Source: Spongilla lacustris (Eukaryota > Porifera > Demospongiae > Spongillida > Spongillidae). From it: DNA of 64,000 bases. The DNA lies in the NCBI GenBank assembly GCA_949361645.1, contig OX442424.1, positions 4,485,986 to 4,549,985 on the forward strand, written 5' to 3'. A program made the position numbers and the translations under genes. Shown here in pieces: positions 47,601-52,857 of this stretch. A model generated the notes under the pieces. The model was not told the DNA's origin, made no database searches, and saw only the letters and a list, made by a program, of their open reading frames with translations. The first letter of the stretch is position 1. Each line of letters opens with the position of its first letter.

Positions 47601-50600
47601 CTGATTCACCTACTATTAATAGCAGTTGACACATAATTAGTGCAGTGCATAGCAGCAATGTACCCTTTTGTTTAAGGGCATGGAATGCATGTGATTAATG
47701 TCTATTGTCCTGAATGTCCACCCAGGGGTACAATTGTATACCCGGGTGGACAGCAAAAAAAGTTATGGTCACGGAAGGGACCTAGTGGCATTTAACGGTA
47801 CTGGCTTATAGTACAAGTCATTTCAGGATTGGGCCGAGATAAGCAAAGCTTAAATCCTTTTGGTACATGTAGAACGAGCTGTGCTAGCGGACCTATCCAT
47901 TACACTCCGTGCGGATCGGTCGGAGCGTAATGGATAGGTCCGCTAGCACGGGTCATTTTACGAGTACCGAAAGGATTTAAGCCTTACTTATCTCAGCCCG
48001 ATTCTGAAAAGACTTGTTCTGTAAGCCAGTACCCTTAAATGCAGCCAGGTTCCTTCCGTGACCGAACGGCAAAAACGTTTTTTGCTGTCCACCCGGGTGT
48101 CCAATTGTACCCCCGGGGGGACATTCAGGACAATAGACATTAAGCATGACAAATTAAACATCCAGAGTACATCTGTTCAATATTGACCTGGTTGTATTTC
48201 TATGTGTATGGCATTTTTCATGTATGTCGTACATTTAGTTCTTATGTACAATTCGATGCCGCAGAATAATAGCTCTTTGTTTCGCAAGCTGCTCCACGTG
48301 CATGATTGTATAGCACTTTCCAGTTAGTACCTCATAAATGCATCCCAATTTCATTCGCCAGTTACAGAAGTTTGAGTGTGGATGTACGTTGCAAGTAGGT
48401 GTTTCGTCATTGCATTCATCAGGCACTATTCTGATGATCCTATCTCGTTCCAGTTCTTTAAAGTCGCCCTCACTACTTCATATGAGAGGTTGCTACCCTC
48501 ATCATTCTTACCTCGAAGGATATCACCATTCTATATGGGGGGGGGGGGGGGGGGGGGGGGGGCACTCTTTGTCCATTTGCAGGCCTGGCCTGGTGTCTCA
48601 GCAATTTTTCCTCCGGGATTGCTCTTTCCACAGCATGGTTTCTTTGGGTAGCTCTAGCTAGCTTCTCTGCATCCATGGCATGCCACGTTTGGCAGGAGCA
48701 AACGTCCTAAGGAGTAGGTATTGATTCATTGATTTTCAGCACACATCAAGCAGGAAGAAAGCATGTACTTATGTTGTATCACTGACATAAAAGTCAGTCA
48801 GTGAACAGAACAAATCAATAGCTACAGGACTCCTGCATGTAGGAACCGGTTTTAAAGCAATTTCGATGCTCCTGGTTACAGTCGTTTATCGATAACCTTG
48901 TGAGGTATTATAATTATAACATTAGTGTAAGGCCTTCCAAATACATTATGCCTCAGAGCAGTAGTGTAATTGTGATGAGTTCAAAATAGGAAGTCAATGG
49001 TTCTGAAGTTATAGAATAAAACATTTTGATATATAAAAAACCCTGTTTTCTCAGAAACTGTTCTATATGTAACTTCATTCCATACATGCACTGATTAAAC
49101 GTTTGTGTGGCACAAGCTTTGATTGCAATCCATTACATGTATGTAGTGTTTCTAGAATAAGTAGAAATTTCAATTATTTTCCCTCAACACAGAGGCGACT
49201 TCCGCTCTGGAAAGAAGCTCAATATGCGCAGGATTGTGCCTTATATTGCAAGTGGATTTAGAAATGACAAAATATGGCTGAGGCGAGTAAAGCCAAGCAG
49301 GAGGGACTATGAAATATTGATAGCTGTAGATGATTCATCAAGTATGGCAGAAAACGACTGTGTTGAGGTAGCTGAGCACTGTTATCATGTTGTCACTGTA
49401 AAAAATCAATAGATTACAAAGATCCTATGTACATTCACTAATTTGATCTGTCCAGTTAAATTATACATTGTACTAATGGCTCCCCATGGCAACTGCTTTC
49501 AATTAACTACTACTTGTATATCTATATTAAATAGTTAATATACTCATCAATATGTGATATCATTACTTTGTTATACACAGATGGCATATAAGTCCATTGC
49601 AATGATCAGTGGAGCTCTGCAGCGATTAGACTGTGGACAACTGGGAGTATTTAAGTAAGGGTTCATGACACATGTACCTTGTTGAAATTGAGCTATTTTG
49701 TTGTATGGCAGATTTGGAGAGGACACTGAAATACTCCACCCCTTCTATCAACCATTTACCACATCCACTGGAGCTATGGTTCTTCAAAAAATGACATTTT
49801 CACAGACAAGGACTAACTTTGTGAAGGTGAGATATAGTTTTCAGAAGCACACTGTACAATTCCAGTAGCACTACATTTTACTTGTTGGCCTACCTTTATA
49901 TTGAAAACGTCATACTAAGTTATGATAGTCACTACTAAAGTAACTATATAATAGCTCAAGGTTATAATGGTCTAGTATGATTTACAGTAGCAGCCATAAA
50001 AAAACTTGAACATAATTAATTACACTGTTGTGCTCAAAACACATGGCACACTGCACCGATTACATCCTTGACTGTTTAATTGCACAGTGCTGTATAACAG
50101 TATGGTACAGTCGGAAAGGCTATACATTTACATTACACACAAAGAGTACAACTGTACATTGACAGTCCTGCTGTAAAATGATAAAGAGATAATGAATTTC
50201 ATGTTATAAATATGACCTCTACTGTACTAAGTAATGCTGGTCAAGTGAAGGTCACATGTTATTGAAGGTCACATGTATCTCAATATGCTAAGTTATGAAG
50301 CCTCATATCTTATGATTCCCTCATAATAAGTTATGGTGGTCGTTTATGCACTGCACTGTCTTATAAGCTGTTCACAAAATCATTTGTATCCACAGATGTT
50401 GCAAACAGCAGCAGTAATGTTTTCAGAGAAAGAGCCAAAACACCACATTGATATCAAGCAACTATTGATCATTCTCTCAGATGGAAGAGGAGTATTCAGC
50501 GAGGGTGAAACGGTATATGTGGGCACTAGTATTATAGTAACTGGCTCTGGTATTTGGTGGTGTGGCAATTTGAATCCTATGGCTCCATCAACTTACTGTT

Positions 50601-52339
50601 TAGGTTCAGCATAAAGTTATGTGCCTCTGTCTTAAGCAAAGCACTACACATGTGGAAATGATAACACCTACTGAATGAAAAATCTCCATGAGGGGAGCTT
50701 AGTGCTTTAAGTATACTTATTAACAATGTGCTAGCAAGTCATTACCCACAATATGAGTGACAAAGGGACACAAATAAAACAATCATTCGTAGCATAGTGG
50801 GTGCCGCATTTTTACAGCACATATATCCTATGCTTTTACTTTGCCTATTTTTGGTACAGAACCTTTAAAATGAAATGGTTACATACAAGAACAATCAGTA
50901 CATATTCACACTGAACAATTTGACTAGGCCAGGCCTATCAATGTGAATAATTTTTCTAGGAATAGGGCAGTTTTACAGGCCTATGGTACTCAATGATACT
51001 CAGTGTCATGGTTGTGCTCAAACTCCTCCAACCAAAGCAAACATTTAACACCTACAAAGACAGCCCTAAATAGTCAAACATTGTGGTGTTGAACTGCTGC
51101 ATGGCACTTGTGCATTTGTTCCTTCTACATTTTTCTTAAAGGCTATGGAGCTCGCCACACGGTATATGAACCAAATGGGCATTTTGACAGTCTTCATCAT
51201 TATGGATTGTTCTGCTCAGGTATCTAAAGTGAAATCTATTGTTTATAATGAAAAATAACGTTTCTCAATATTCCTAGGACTCTGTTGTCAACATACAAGT
51301 GCCCATCTTTCGACCTGGACAAGTAAGTGAAAATGCATTTTGTTCAATGCATGGTTTCATATTCACTTGAAACCCAATTCCTGTAAACATAGTAAAACAT
51401 TTCATGTTATATTCTATTTTTATACATTTTAGCCTGCCTAAGTCATATGGTTTGAGACCTTTTGGGACATAATATTTGACCCCTTGCTTTCATTCAAAGC
51501 ATTGAAACAATCACTCTTACTATCCACTCCAGCCAGACTCATAATATAATGCATTTAATGCGACAATACTGACATGTGTGATGCTAGAAGGAATTGAATA
51601 CCAGCGTCAAGTTATCATCAGACACAGCAGTCACCATTCCTACTACTAGTAGTCATAGTAAAATACAATTCATTTATTTTTAAAGCAAGACCCATGGTGT
51701 CATTTCAGTGCCCATGAGTGCTACACGATACTGCACGTGCACAATTGCTATATGTGGATATCCACTGCTGCTGATATCAACATGCAAGTGTGGGGCCAAC
51801 ATTAAAACAACCACCACATGCCTATAATTTTTTTCCTGTAGTGTCTTAAGTGATAGCCATATAATTTGTGTGATTAATTAAACCTAGTAGGTAATGACCC
51901 TGCTGCAATCTGCAGAATTGGACTTTCTAAATCCTGGCCGCAGTACACATCTTAGTACAGGTTTGCGACTCAACCATAAGTGATGGTCGAGCTATACCCA
52001 AATGGTCTCACACCTATATTATAGTTAATGATTTAAAAACAAGGATTTTTATTACTACTGGTAGTCAGCAGATGTGTTGGATTAGGTCCTGTGTGTGAAG
52101 TAAGAATGTGAATGCTCACAGTGTAGCACAGTAACAGATTGACAGGGGGAAAATGTGCAAAAAAAGGTTTACCTTGTCATCGAATGATTATGTATTTATT
52201 TTTGCAGGTTCCCCAAATAAAGAAATATCTGGAAACATTTCCATTCCAGTTCTATGTTGTATTGAAGGATGTAATATCCCTTCCTACAGTTCTGGGACAG
52301 GCATTGCACCAATGGTTTGAGTATATCAACAAGTTATGA
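10752..52339 (+). CDS. MDN1: Midasin (MDN1), 3' 41 exons; AAA ATPase of 60S ribosome maturation
   Basis: Midasin is a nuclear dynein-like AAA ATPase that strips assembly factors from pre-60S particles. Exons: 10752-10846, 12603-12706, 12766-12897, 13089-13204, 13273-13377, 17978-18106, 19422-19578, 20120-20163, 20231-20318, 20391-20479, 20587-20798, 21082-21160, 31334-31507, 31567-31655, 38611-38694, 39037-39260, 39472-39539, 40228-40281, 40459-40566, 40636-40770, 41459-41603, 41660-41766, 41830-41929, 42510-42571, 42948-43161, 43602-43696, 44856-44975, 45029-45077, 45133-45182, 45462-45554, 46513-46602, 46692-46835, 46943-46999, 47198-47319, 49193-49367, 49581-49654, 49712-49826, 50396-50512, 51142-51219, 51278-51322, 52208-52339. 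Every junction is GT-AG with compatible phase, and the 4470 bases give 1489 codons plus TGA. Landmarks match human midasin: LILEWRKMEL, GLSYRKGL, LDEHMW, IVPYIASGFRNDKIWLRR, DDSSSM. The first exon's start is uncertain, and small exons could be missed in the two largest introns. Confidence 0.93.
11071..11852. repeat. Palindromic element of dispersed family P, full copy
   Basis: Arms at 11091-11422 and 11473-11808 are near-perfect inverted copies around a 50-base spacer. Each arm carries the same landmarks in order: CTTGTGTCTGAATCACTATA, AACTTCCTATTTTCAACACT, ACCACACCATTTCTGTGTGG, GTAGGAGTAATGAAATCG, AGGTCCTATACCTATCGATT and CTACGTGCACGT. The left end is GTGGGACAGTT. Shorter or single-arm copies occur at 11985-12160, 43187-43545, 48780-49072 and 62700-62985. 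It lies in the midasin intron 10847-12602. No protein or target duplication is evident; AT-rich flanks hide the edges. Confidence 0.85.
11853..12602. other. Rest of a midasin intron; no gene
   Basis: Apart from the partial family P copy at 11985-12160, this intronic stretch has only a short inverted motif at 12240-12275, where TCCTGAATTCAGGA occurs as a near-palindrome and is repeated in part. The 3' end is a usable acceptor, AAATCTCTAG, before the exon at 12603. Confidence 0.5.
11985..12160 (+). repeat. Partial copy of palindromic family P (terminal part)
   Basis: TGGGACAGTTTCTGAGAAAA is followed by TATAACTTCCCAACT, CAATTTCCTATTTTAAATAC and TTCATACCACACC, in the same order as the left arm of the element at 11071. 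The copy stops where the hairpin GTGTGG would begin and resumes with GTAAAATACATTTAGGGG, so it is a truncated single arm, 130 bases from the full copy. Confidence 0.75.
14095..16010 (-). pseudogene. hAT transposase (TTF zinc finger/DUF4371, ZMYM1-like), broken
   Basis: Minus-strand frames occur in the order of this family. KGRNFMISWHNKY, then after a frameshift PWIMLCLTKNEVYC, forms the TTF-type finger region (16000-15900). FLARQGIALRGHVDKEGNLYQ (15655-15594) and WYALIADEVTDVNYTEQLN (15455-15395) are DUF4371. CHGQAYDGAAVMKGIRSG (15324-15271) and LPVHCLAH follow. RFRSPPQRF and RELAILVDEF lie nearer the C-terminus. KDLTDRINLQDVAKEFI (14140-14090) is the typical end of the hAT dimerisation region. 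At least four frameshifts or stops interrupt it, so it is inactive. Confidence 0.85.
16514..16530 (+). repeat. Short telomere-like tract (TTAGGG)2
   Basis: Two copies of TTAGGG and a third ending in A (TTAGA) lie inside the hAT relic near its right end. The tract is too short to mean much by itself but is listed because a second one occurs at 54113. Confidence 0.7.
16611..16630. repeat. G homopolymer, 20 bases
   Basis: Twenty consecutive G lie just inside the right end of the hAT relic, followed by CTCGAG and six C. Preceded by a small inverted repeat, GGAGGGGCT-CAGCCCCTCC. Confidence 0.95.
16668..17580. other. Midasin intron, no feature recognised
   Basis: Open frames such as that at 16947-16750 on the minus strand are short and unmatched. 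No splice-compatible midasin exon is seen between 13377 and 17978. Confidence 0.5.
17581..17661. repeat. GT microsatellite, about 40 units
   Basis: An uninterrupted run of GT dinucleotides lies in the midasin intron 13378-17977, some 316 bases before the next exon. Confidence 0.98.
18704..19266 (+). mobile_element. piggyBac deletion derivative (MITE) flanked by TTAA
   Basis: TTAA at 18700-18703 and 19267-19270 flank a 563-base element whose ends are TGATAGATCG and, read inward, TGATAGGTCA. It has the same paired GCCTACATGTAGGC / CCTACGTGTAGGCG blocks just inside each end as the element at 4537-7193. The interior keeps a short open frame with KMSIKVGNRVYLAKR (18942-18986), which resembles KVGSEVRVLRGK in the larger element's first exon. 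The rest of the transposase is gone. It sits in the midasin intron 18107-19421. Confidence 0.85.
21320..21660. repeat. Small foldback element
   Basis: Left-arm landmarks TAGGAC, TGGTATCATG, GAGACATCCAAAA and TTCTATGTTCTGTTCTT (21331-21432) reappear inverted at 21555-21645 as AAGAACAGAACATAGAA, TTTTGGATGTCTTA, CATAGTATCA and GTCCTA. The loop is about 110 bases. It is 160 bases downstream of the midasin exon ending at 21160, at the start of the 10-kb intron. No coding content. Confidence 0.75.
21661..22147. other. Intron sequence before the DIRS/Ngaro-like element
   Basis: No exon or element is recognised. The 3' edge of the retroelement at 22148-26042 probably lies within the last 100 bases (towards CCCAAGTGTTAGTACCCCC) but no terminal repeat pairing could be established. 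Confidence 0.4.
22148..23246 (-). pseudogene. Tyrosine recombinase of retroelement A (catalytic residues intact, one frameshift)
   Basis: The N-terminal core-binding part (LAPSTSFTYRVGFKWFRSFC) and the catalytic part are separated by a one-base frameshift near 22720. The catalytic residues are all present: Arg in FFGFLRVGEF (22678-22649), the HxxR box in HSFRIGAAT (22306-22280), GRW in QLGRWRSS, and Tyr in AFQGYIRH (22225-22202). Tyrosine recombinases of this type integrate the circular cDNA without a target duplication. Apart from the frameshift the domain looks recent. Confidence 0.85.
23215..23640 (-). pseudogene. RNase H-like region of retroelement A
   Basis: The frame 23622-23215 contains KLSFVAKVVPAGRLFLRRLI, ITADAREDLAWWERFH, GHELFAIVAAAKVWGP and RVRFHCDNQAIVYAW, the connection and RNase H segments typical of DIRS-type polymerases. 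The first RNase H aspartate block is degenerate. The next block, LVHIPGQHNPLADVLSR, is in a different frame (23240-23190), showing a frameshift. Confidence 0.75.
23750..24433 (-). pseudogene. Reverse transcriptase of retroelement A
   Basis: The frame from 24433 contains MEKPFVNLRTSGLGAAPKKN, KWRVIHGISKAEFS, CRMAKVDLKSAIRMVPV and LPFGLRSAPYLFNQFAEAL, the canonical RT blocks. An in-frame stop (TAA at 23890-23888) falls just before the catalytic box, which still reads HYLDDFLLVGPAG (about 23862-23823) with both aspartates. A frameshift follows and the thumb continues as LPLDKQEDI in another frame. RNA-dependent DNA synthesis activity is lost by the stop. Confidence 0.85.
24480..26042 (-). pseudogene. 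Gag-like protein of retroelement A (SAP-like start, Cys/His knuckle)
   Basis: It begins with LRLCLKKAKLSTTGNKATLV (26033-25974), a SAP-like helix-turn-helix motif often found at the start of such gags. A low-complexity Ser/Gly/Arg region follows. Then comes the gag core, PAKYLLKRIWRGKFVTFDKL (25115-25056) and KRRVVDLATWLEAW. After a frameshift the C-terminal part is QEICRKFNYASCTCAECSFT (24614-24555), with HKCWFTGCLGDHPGKSC, a Cys/His zinc knuckle. Frames change at least three times. A C15 homopolymer (25701-25715) lies in the low-complexity part. Confidence 0.75.
26043..26495. other. Junction between the two DIRS/Ngaro-like elements
   Basis: No coding content. A small inverted repeat, CTGGTTA with TAACCAG 12 bases later (26424-26449), and GC-rich flanks may belong to the terminal region of either element. 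Neither split direct repeats nor inverted terminal repeats could be matched by eye. Confidence 0.4.
26496..27600 (-). pseudogene. Tyrosine recombinase of retroelement B, active-site residues mutated
   Basis: The N-terminal part (RESLAPSMWKLYRSAQGQYL) is in one frame and the catalytic part in others. Arg I is present in FFGFLRSGEI (27066-27037). The HxxR box reads YSFCIGAAT (26700-26674): both the His and the Arg are changed by single transitions from the HSFRIG of element A. GRWKSSAYLLYVR keeps the nucleophile Tyr. An alanine run caused by a GCC repeat (26660-26680) follows the box. This enzyme is dead. Confidence 0.8.
27563..28560 (-). pseudogene. RT C-terminus and RNase H of retroelement B
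   Basis: TALPFGLRSAPKILMAVADA (RT block) is followed in other frames by NLHTALVVCSTLGVPLARGK, FLGNEVDMAVLELRLPEEKI, LSFIGQLLHACKAVKPGRQF and then the RNase H text HIYSDASGGWGCGAYSGTHW (27985-27926), WGGPVIQCSCNNQAVVAMIN and RLIARHVAGREKQR. The first RNase H aspartate (YSDAS) is present. The catalytic RT aspartates lie in or next to the deleted part and are not visible. Confidence 0.75.
28840..29563 (-). pseudogene. Gag-like protein of retroelement B
   Basis: Two frames carry IGHGTFSKWVPVLPAFQVIG, PPLPKKLVERIQRLEYVDM, then EAQKFVIRPGLKVARARHK and FRGAHRILGPGLARMTSG. In the third frame KFNRNGVCPYDALCWYRHEC (28931-28872), followed by SECGGRHPSSKC, is a Cys/His zinc knuckle like those of DIRS-type gags. 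Frame changes near 29340 and 29050 show decay. Confidence 0.7.
29706..30350. repeat. Array of GAGACC(n)TGTCTC spaced palindromes, about 11 copies
   Basis: The motif GAGACCCTATGTCTC or a close variant recurs near 29707, 29805, 29836, 29903, 29967, 30011, 30064, 30121, 30210, 30240 and 30338. In the middle (29890-30160) the copies form an irregular tandem repeat of roughly 50-63 bases with the shared spacer GAATGCGGTTGTTGCTCAGA and GTATGTACTCTGCTT. Each motif is a palindrome of GAGAC and GTCTC around three to eight bases. It lies in the midasin intron upstream (minus strand) of the gag of retroelement B and may be part of that element's terminal region. Confidence 0.85.
30351..31027. other. Intron sequence, no gene
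   Basis: No exon is recognised. It may contain the 5' boundary of retroelement B. The last 30 bases lead into the foldback at 31028. Confidence 0.4.
31028..31296. repeat. 269-base foldback element with C/G run in each arm
   Basis: TGTACCGTAGAGTACCGCG then ATATAT, ten C, TCCGCCCCCACC and a run of A, then CCGTGTTTAAACGA, is repeated in exact inverse order at the right side, ending GGTACTCTACGGTACA. The arms are about 85 bases each and nearly identical, so the copy is young. It ends 37 bases before the midasin exon at 31334, between the branch-point region and the acceptor or just upstream of it. Confidence 0.9.
31656..32616. other. Midasin intron, no feature recognised
   Basis: Open frames are short and unmatched. 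No splice-compatible exon was found between 31655 and 38611, although a small one could be hidden among the transposons. Confidence 0.4.
32617..33636. repeat. 1.02-kb foldback element with AACC target duplication
   Basis: The element begins GGGTCAATCCACACGAAATT and ends with the inverse AATTTCGTGTGGATTGACCC. It is flanked by AACC at 32613-32616 and 33637-33640. The arms, about 475 bases each, run to a loop near 33091-33151 and differ at few positions, for example the T-run near 32961. Landmarks such as GTAATACCAGTTAAATGAC occur in both arms. There is no protein-coding content. It lies in the midasin intron 31656-38610. Confidence 0.9.
33721..34141 (+). pseudogene. Collapsed Gypsy-type retroelement: gag start fused to pol end
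   Basis: EEHAVSLKLPTFWPFQPKVW and FAQAEAQFNLQ (33790-33882) are the standard N-terminus of Gypsy-type gag, and LISKPPTEGKYAALKDR (33964-34014, another frame) continues it. Immediately after, GPFKVMQAGDKTFTIYRG (34006-34059) and EVISVDRLKPAFVG are the C-terminal end of pol after integrase. Everything between is missing. The two parts overlap at GGACCGT, suggesting an internal deletion at a short shared sequence. No intact gene remains. Confidence 0.8.
34139..34862 (+). repeat. Direct repeat pair of about 80 bases
   Basis: The segment 34139-34219 (CCCAACGTCATATGCTCCGC onward, ending CACCACCTGCAC) recurs at 34783-34862 with about ten differences. The first copy follows the Gypsy pol end; the second lies just inside the LTR of the gag-only element. 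They may be fragments of one long terminal repeat. Confidence 0.7.
34473..34760 (-). repeat. Long terminal repeat (3' LTR in coding orientation)
   Basis: 288 bases matching 35745-36030. Landmarks include CACAATACGCCTAGAGTGAT, AAGACTCATTGTACAGAACA and CATATTCTGCTGGGAGCATA in both copies. Confidence 0.85.
35102..35733 (-). pseudogene. Gag of the short LTR element, with CCHC zinc knuckle
   Basis: It starts MEDDQMRQLLSGFTELWKEV (35733-35674) and continues to FKFTKRLLDHI, where TAG stops it at 35542. The remaining text lies in two other frames: LLNRQKMIKLADRSELGLSV and DELADNSKDEKKIARAEKEA, then a charged KRKKRF region. The knuckle CFGCGEVGHIRKFC (35217-35176) has the C-x2-C-x4-H-x4-C pattern of retroviral-type nucleocapsids. 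At least two frameshifts are present. Confidence 0.8.
35745..36030 (-). repeat. Long terminal repeat (5' LTR in coding orientation)
   Basis: 286 bases matching 34473-34760, with a few substitutions and a two-base difference in a GCGCAC stretch. The open frame of gag runs back into this repeat without a stop. Confidence 0.85.
36340..37290 (+). pseudogene. Relic of a recombinase-like/RecQ-helicase transposon protein
   Basis: In order on the plus strand: SRFLDIEASQLLLTDILIVR (36335-36394), FGDYRHVAKYYLHQL (36560-36604), DEQFGHSTATSNRYYGR (36683-36733), a repeated AQSQxCAA segment (36836-36895), then SRSAQLQAAVDNVLHTQADV (37076-37135) and AIIPTGGCKSLLFLFF (37136-37183). The RHVA...GHS...RYY pattern looks like the C-terminal half of a tyrosine-recombinase-like fold. 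The last segment is a RecQ-type Walker A in which the usual GGGKS has become GGCKS. I know this combination from large uncharacterised proteins in fungi and marine invertebrates. Stops and frameshifts abound; nothing convincing continues past about 37290. Confidence 0.65.
37291..38610. other. Midasin intron, no feature recognised
   Basis: Minus-strand open frames (37793-37434 and 37960-37736) are without recognised motifs. The RecQ-like relic may extend weakly into 37300-37990 but no helicase motif beyond Walker A was identified. The end is an acceptor, ATGCTTATAG, before the exon at 38611. Confidence 0.4.
39808..40017 (+). repeat. Direct repeat, two units of about 90-117 bases
   Basis: CATGTTGATAGATTTTTATT to AAGCCATATAC (39808-39890) recurs as CGTGTTGATATATTTTTATT to AAACCATATC (39932-40017). 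Both contain ACTAGGAAAGCCCAATTG. It lies in the midasin intron 39540-40227. Confidence 0.75.
40358..40398. repeat. CA microsatellite, imperfect
   Basis: CACACA dinucleotides with CTCA and CTTTA interruptions, in the midasin intron 40282-40458. Confidence 0.85.
43187..43545 (+). repeat. Single-arm copy of palindromic family P
   Basis: Starts GGGGCAGTTTCCACGAAAAT and carries TATCAACTTCCTATTTTTAA, TTCATACTACACGATTTCTA, GCAGGAGTAATCAAATCACT and ACCTATTGATTTGTTC in the order of the left arm of the element at 11071, ending near CTGCCTCCCC. The inverted partner arm is absent. It fills most of the midasin intron 43162-43601. Confidence 0.8.
43779..44438. mobile_element. TTAA-flanked MITE with paired GTAAGGTATACCTTAC palindromes
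   Basis: TTAA at 43775-43778 and 44439-44442 flank ends CCTATAATTGCC and, read inward, CCAATAATTGCC. Just inside each end are two copies of the palindrome GTAAGGTATACCTTAC or a one-base variant (43800-43842 and 44388-44423). The TTAA site and CC ends point to the piggyBac superfamily. The interior has a 24-base unit (GAAGCGGCGATGGCATATCG plus TGAT) repeated 2.6 times at 44001-44062, which keeps a frame reading AMAYRDEA. No transposase. Lies in the midasin intron 43697-44855. Confidence 0.85.
45555..46512. other. Midasin intron, no feature recognised
   Basis: About 960 bases between exons in the acidic tail. Nothing recognisable on either strand. Confidence 0.5.
47699..48139. repeat. Full-length palindromic TTAA-flanked element, 441 bases
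   Basis: TTAA at 47695-47698 and 48140-48143 flank an element that starts TGTCTATTGTCCTGAATGTC and ends with the exact inverse. The arms, about 210 bases each, run to a short loop near 47907-47920 (TGCGGATCGGT). Landmarks CCCGGGTGGACAGCAAAAAA, GTACTGGCTTA and GCTAGCGGACCTATCCATTA occur in both arms. A full-length hairpin with a TTAA site fits a piggyBac-mobilised foldback. In the midasin intron 47320-49192. Confidence 0.85.
48140..48779. other. Intron stretch with a 26-base G run and an unassigned minus-strand frame
   Basis: A minus-strand open frame at 48426-48235 contains GCIYEVLTGKCYTIMHVEQL and looks like a fragment of a real protein that I cannot name. A second minus-strand frame, 48676-48473, contains EKLARATQRNHAVERAIPEE. 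Between them lies an uninterrupted run of 26 G (48537-48562). They may be one transposon relic split by the homopolymer. Confidence 0.3.
48780..49072 (-). repeat. Single-arm copy of palindromic family P
   Basis: AACAGAACAAATCAATAG, TTTTAAAGCAATTTCGATG, AAATAGGAAGTCAATGG and the end TTCTCAGAAACTGTTC follow the order of the right arm of the full element (11473-11852). The end, read inward, is GAACAGTTTCTGAGAAAA, close to the TGGGACAGTTTCTGAGAAAA end of the copy at 11985. Ends about 120 bases before the MIDAS exon at 49193. Confidence 0.75.
49827..50395. other. Midasin intron, no feature recognised
   Basis: Nothing recognisable. The same holds for the intron 50513-51141 and the intron 51323-52207. 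Confidence 0.5.
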
Positions 52340-52857
52340 TCACGTGTTGTTGTGTTCTCTATTATGAAATCATCTGTTTTCAGTACTATTTAAGAAGTTA
52401 TGATCAATCAGCCATTCTATAGAACTATTATGATATGTGTTTTCAGTATTATTAATTATTTTTTCGCATTATATTCACATTTTGAATGTTGGGCGGTAGA
52501 GAATGGAAGGGTCCTGAAAGTAACTCCTACCTGGTCCCAAATTTCCCTTCTGCTGGCGTATAACTTAGTTTAATTTGCAACAAACCTTTGAGATCGGATC
52601 GAGTATGGCACCACGACCACTTACTTGATGGGCAATTAGGTGCGCACTCATGATCATTCACAACAAATTATCAGCTGTGTGGCCCTGACACCACCCGGAT
52701 ACCCATCTATCAATGATAAGAAAAAAATGTGCAAGGTTTTAAAATAATAGTGCAATAATGATACAATATAATAACAATGTAAGTAATAATTGAAGTTAAT
52801 AAAATGAACATTCTCATATCGCCTATGTGACTTTCTGCTGCATATCATGTGCTAGCT
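52340..52857. other. Convergent 3' intergenic region between MDN1 and DIS3L2
   Basis: Only 518 bases separate the two stop codons, so both 3' untranslated regions and polyadenylation sites must lie here or overlap. One AATAAA on the plus strand is at 52798-52803, close to the DIS3L2 stop. No clear signal was seen for the minus strand within the interval, so its transcript may run further. AT-rich, no element recognised. Confidence 0.6.

Larger units (their letters stand above)
46692..52339 (+). other. MDN1: Midasin C-terminal MIDAS (VWA-like) domain exons
   Basis: The last exons encode the metal-ion-dependent adhesion site domain that grips the ubiquitin-like domains of ribosome assembly factors (WDR12/Ytm1 and NLE1/Rsa4 in known systems). 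The D-x-S-x-S metal motif is DDSSS (49331-49345). KFGEDTEILHPF (49653-49746 across a splice) and LLIILSDGRGVF (50461-50496) match human CSFGESVKLLHPF and LLLVVSDGRGLF; the aspartate in SDGRG is the expected metal-loop residue. The protein ends LGQALHQWFEYINKL at a TGA at 52337-52339, at almost the same place as the human protein. Confidence 0.95.
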
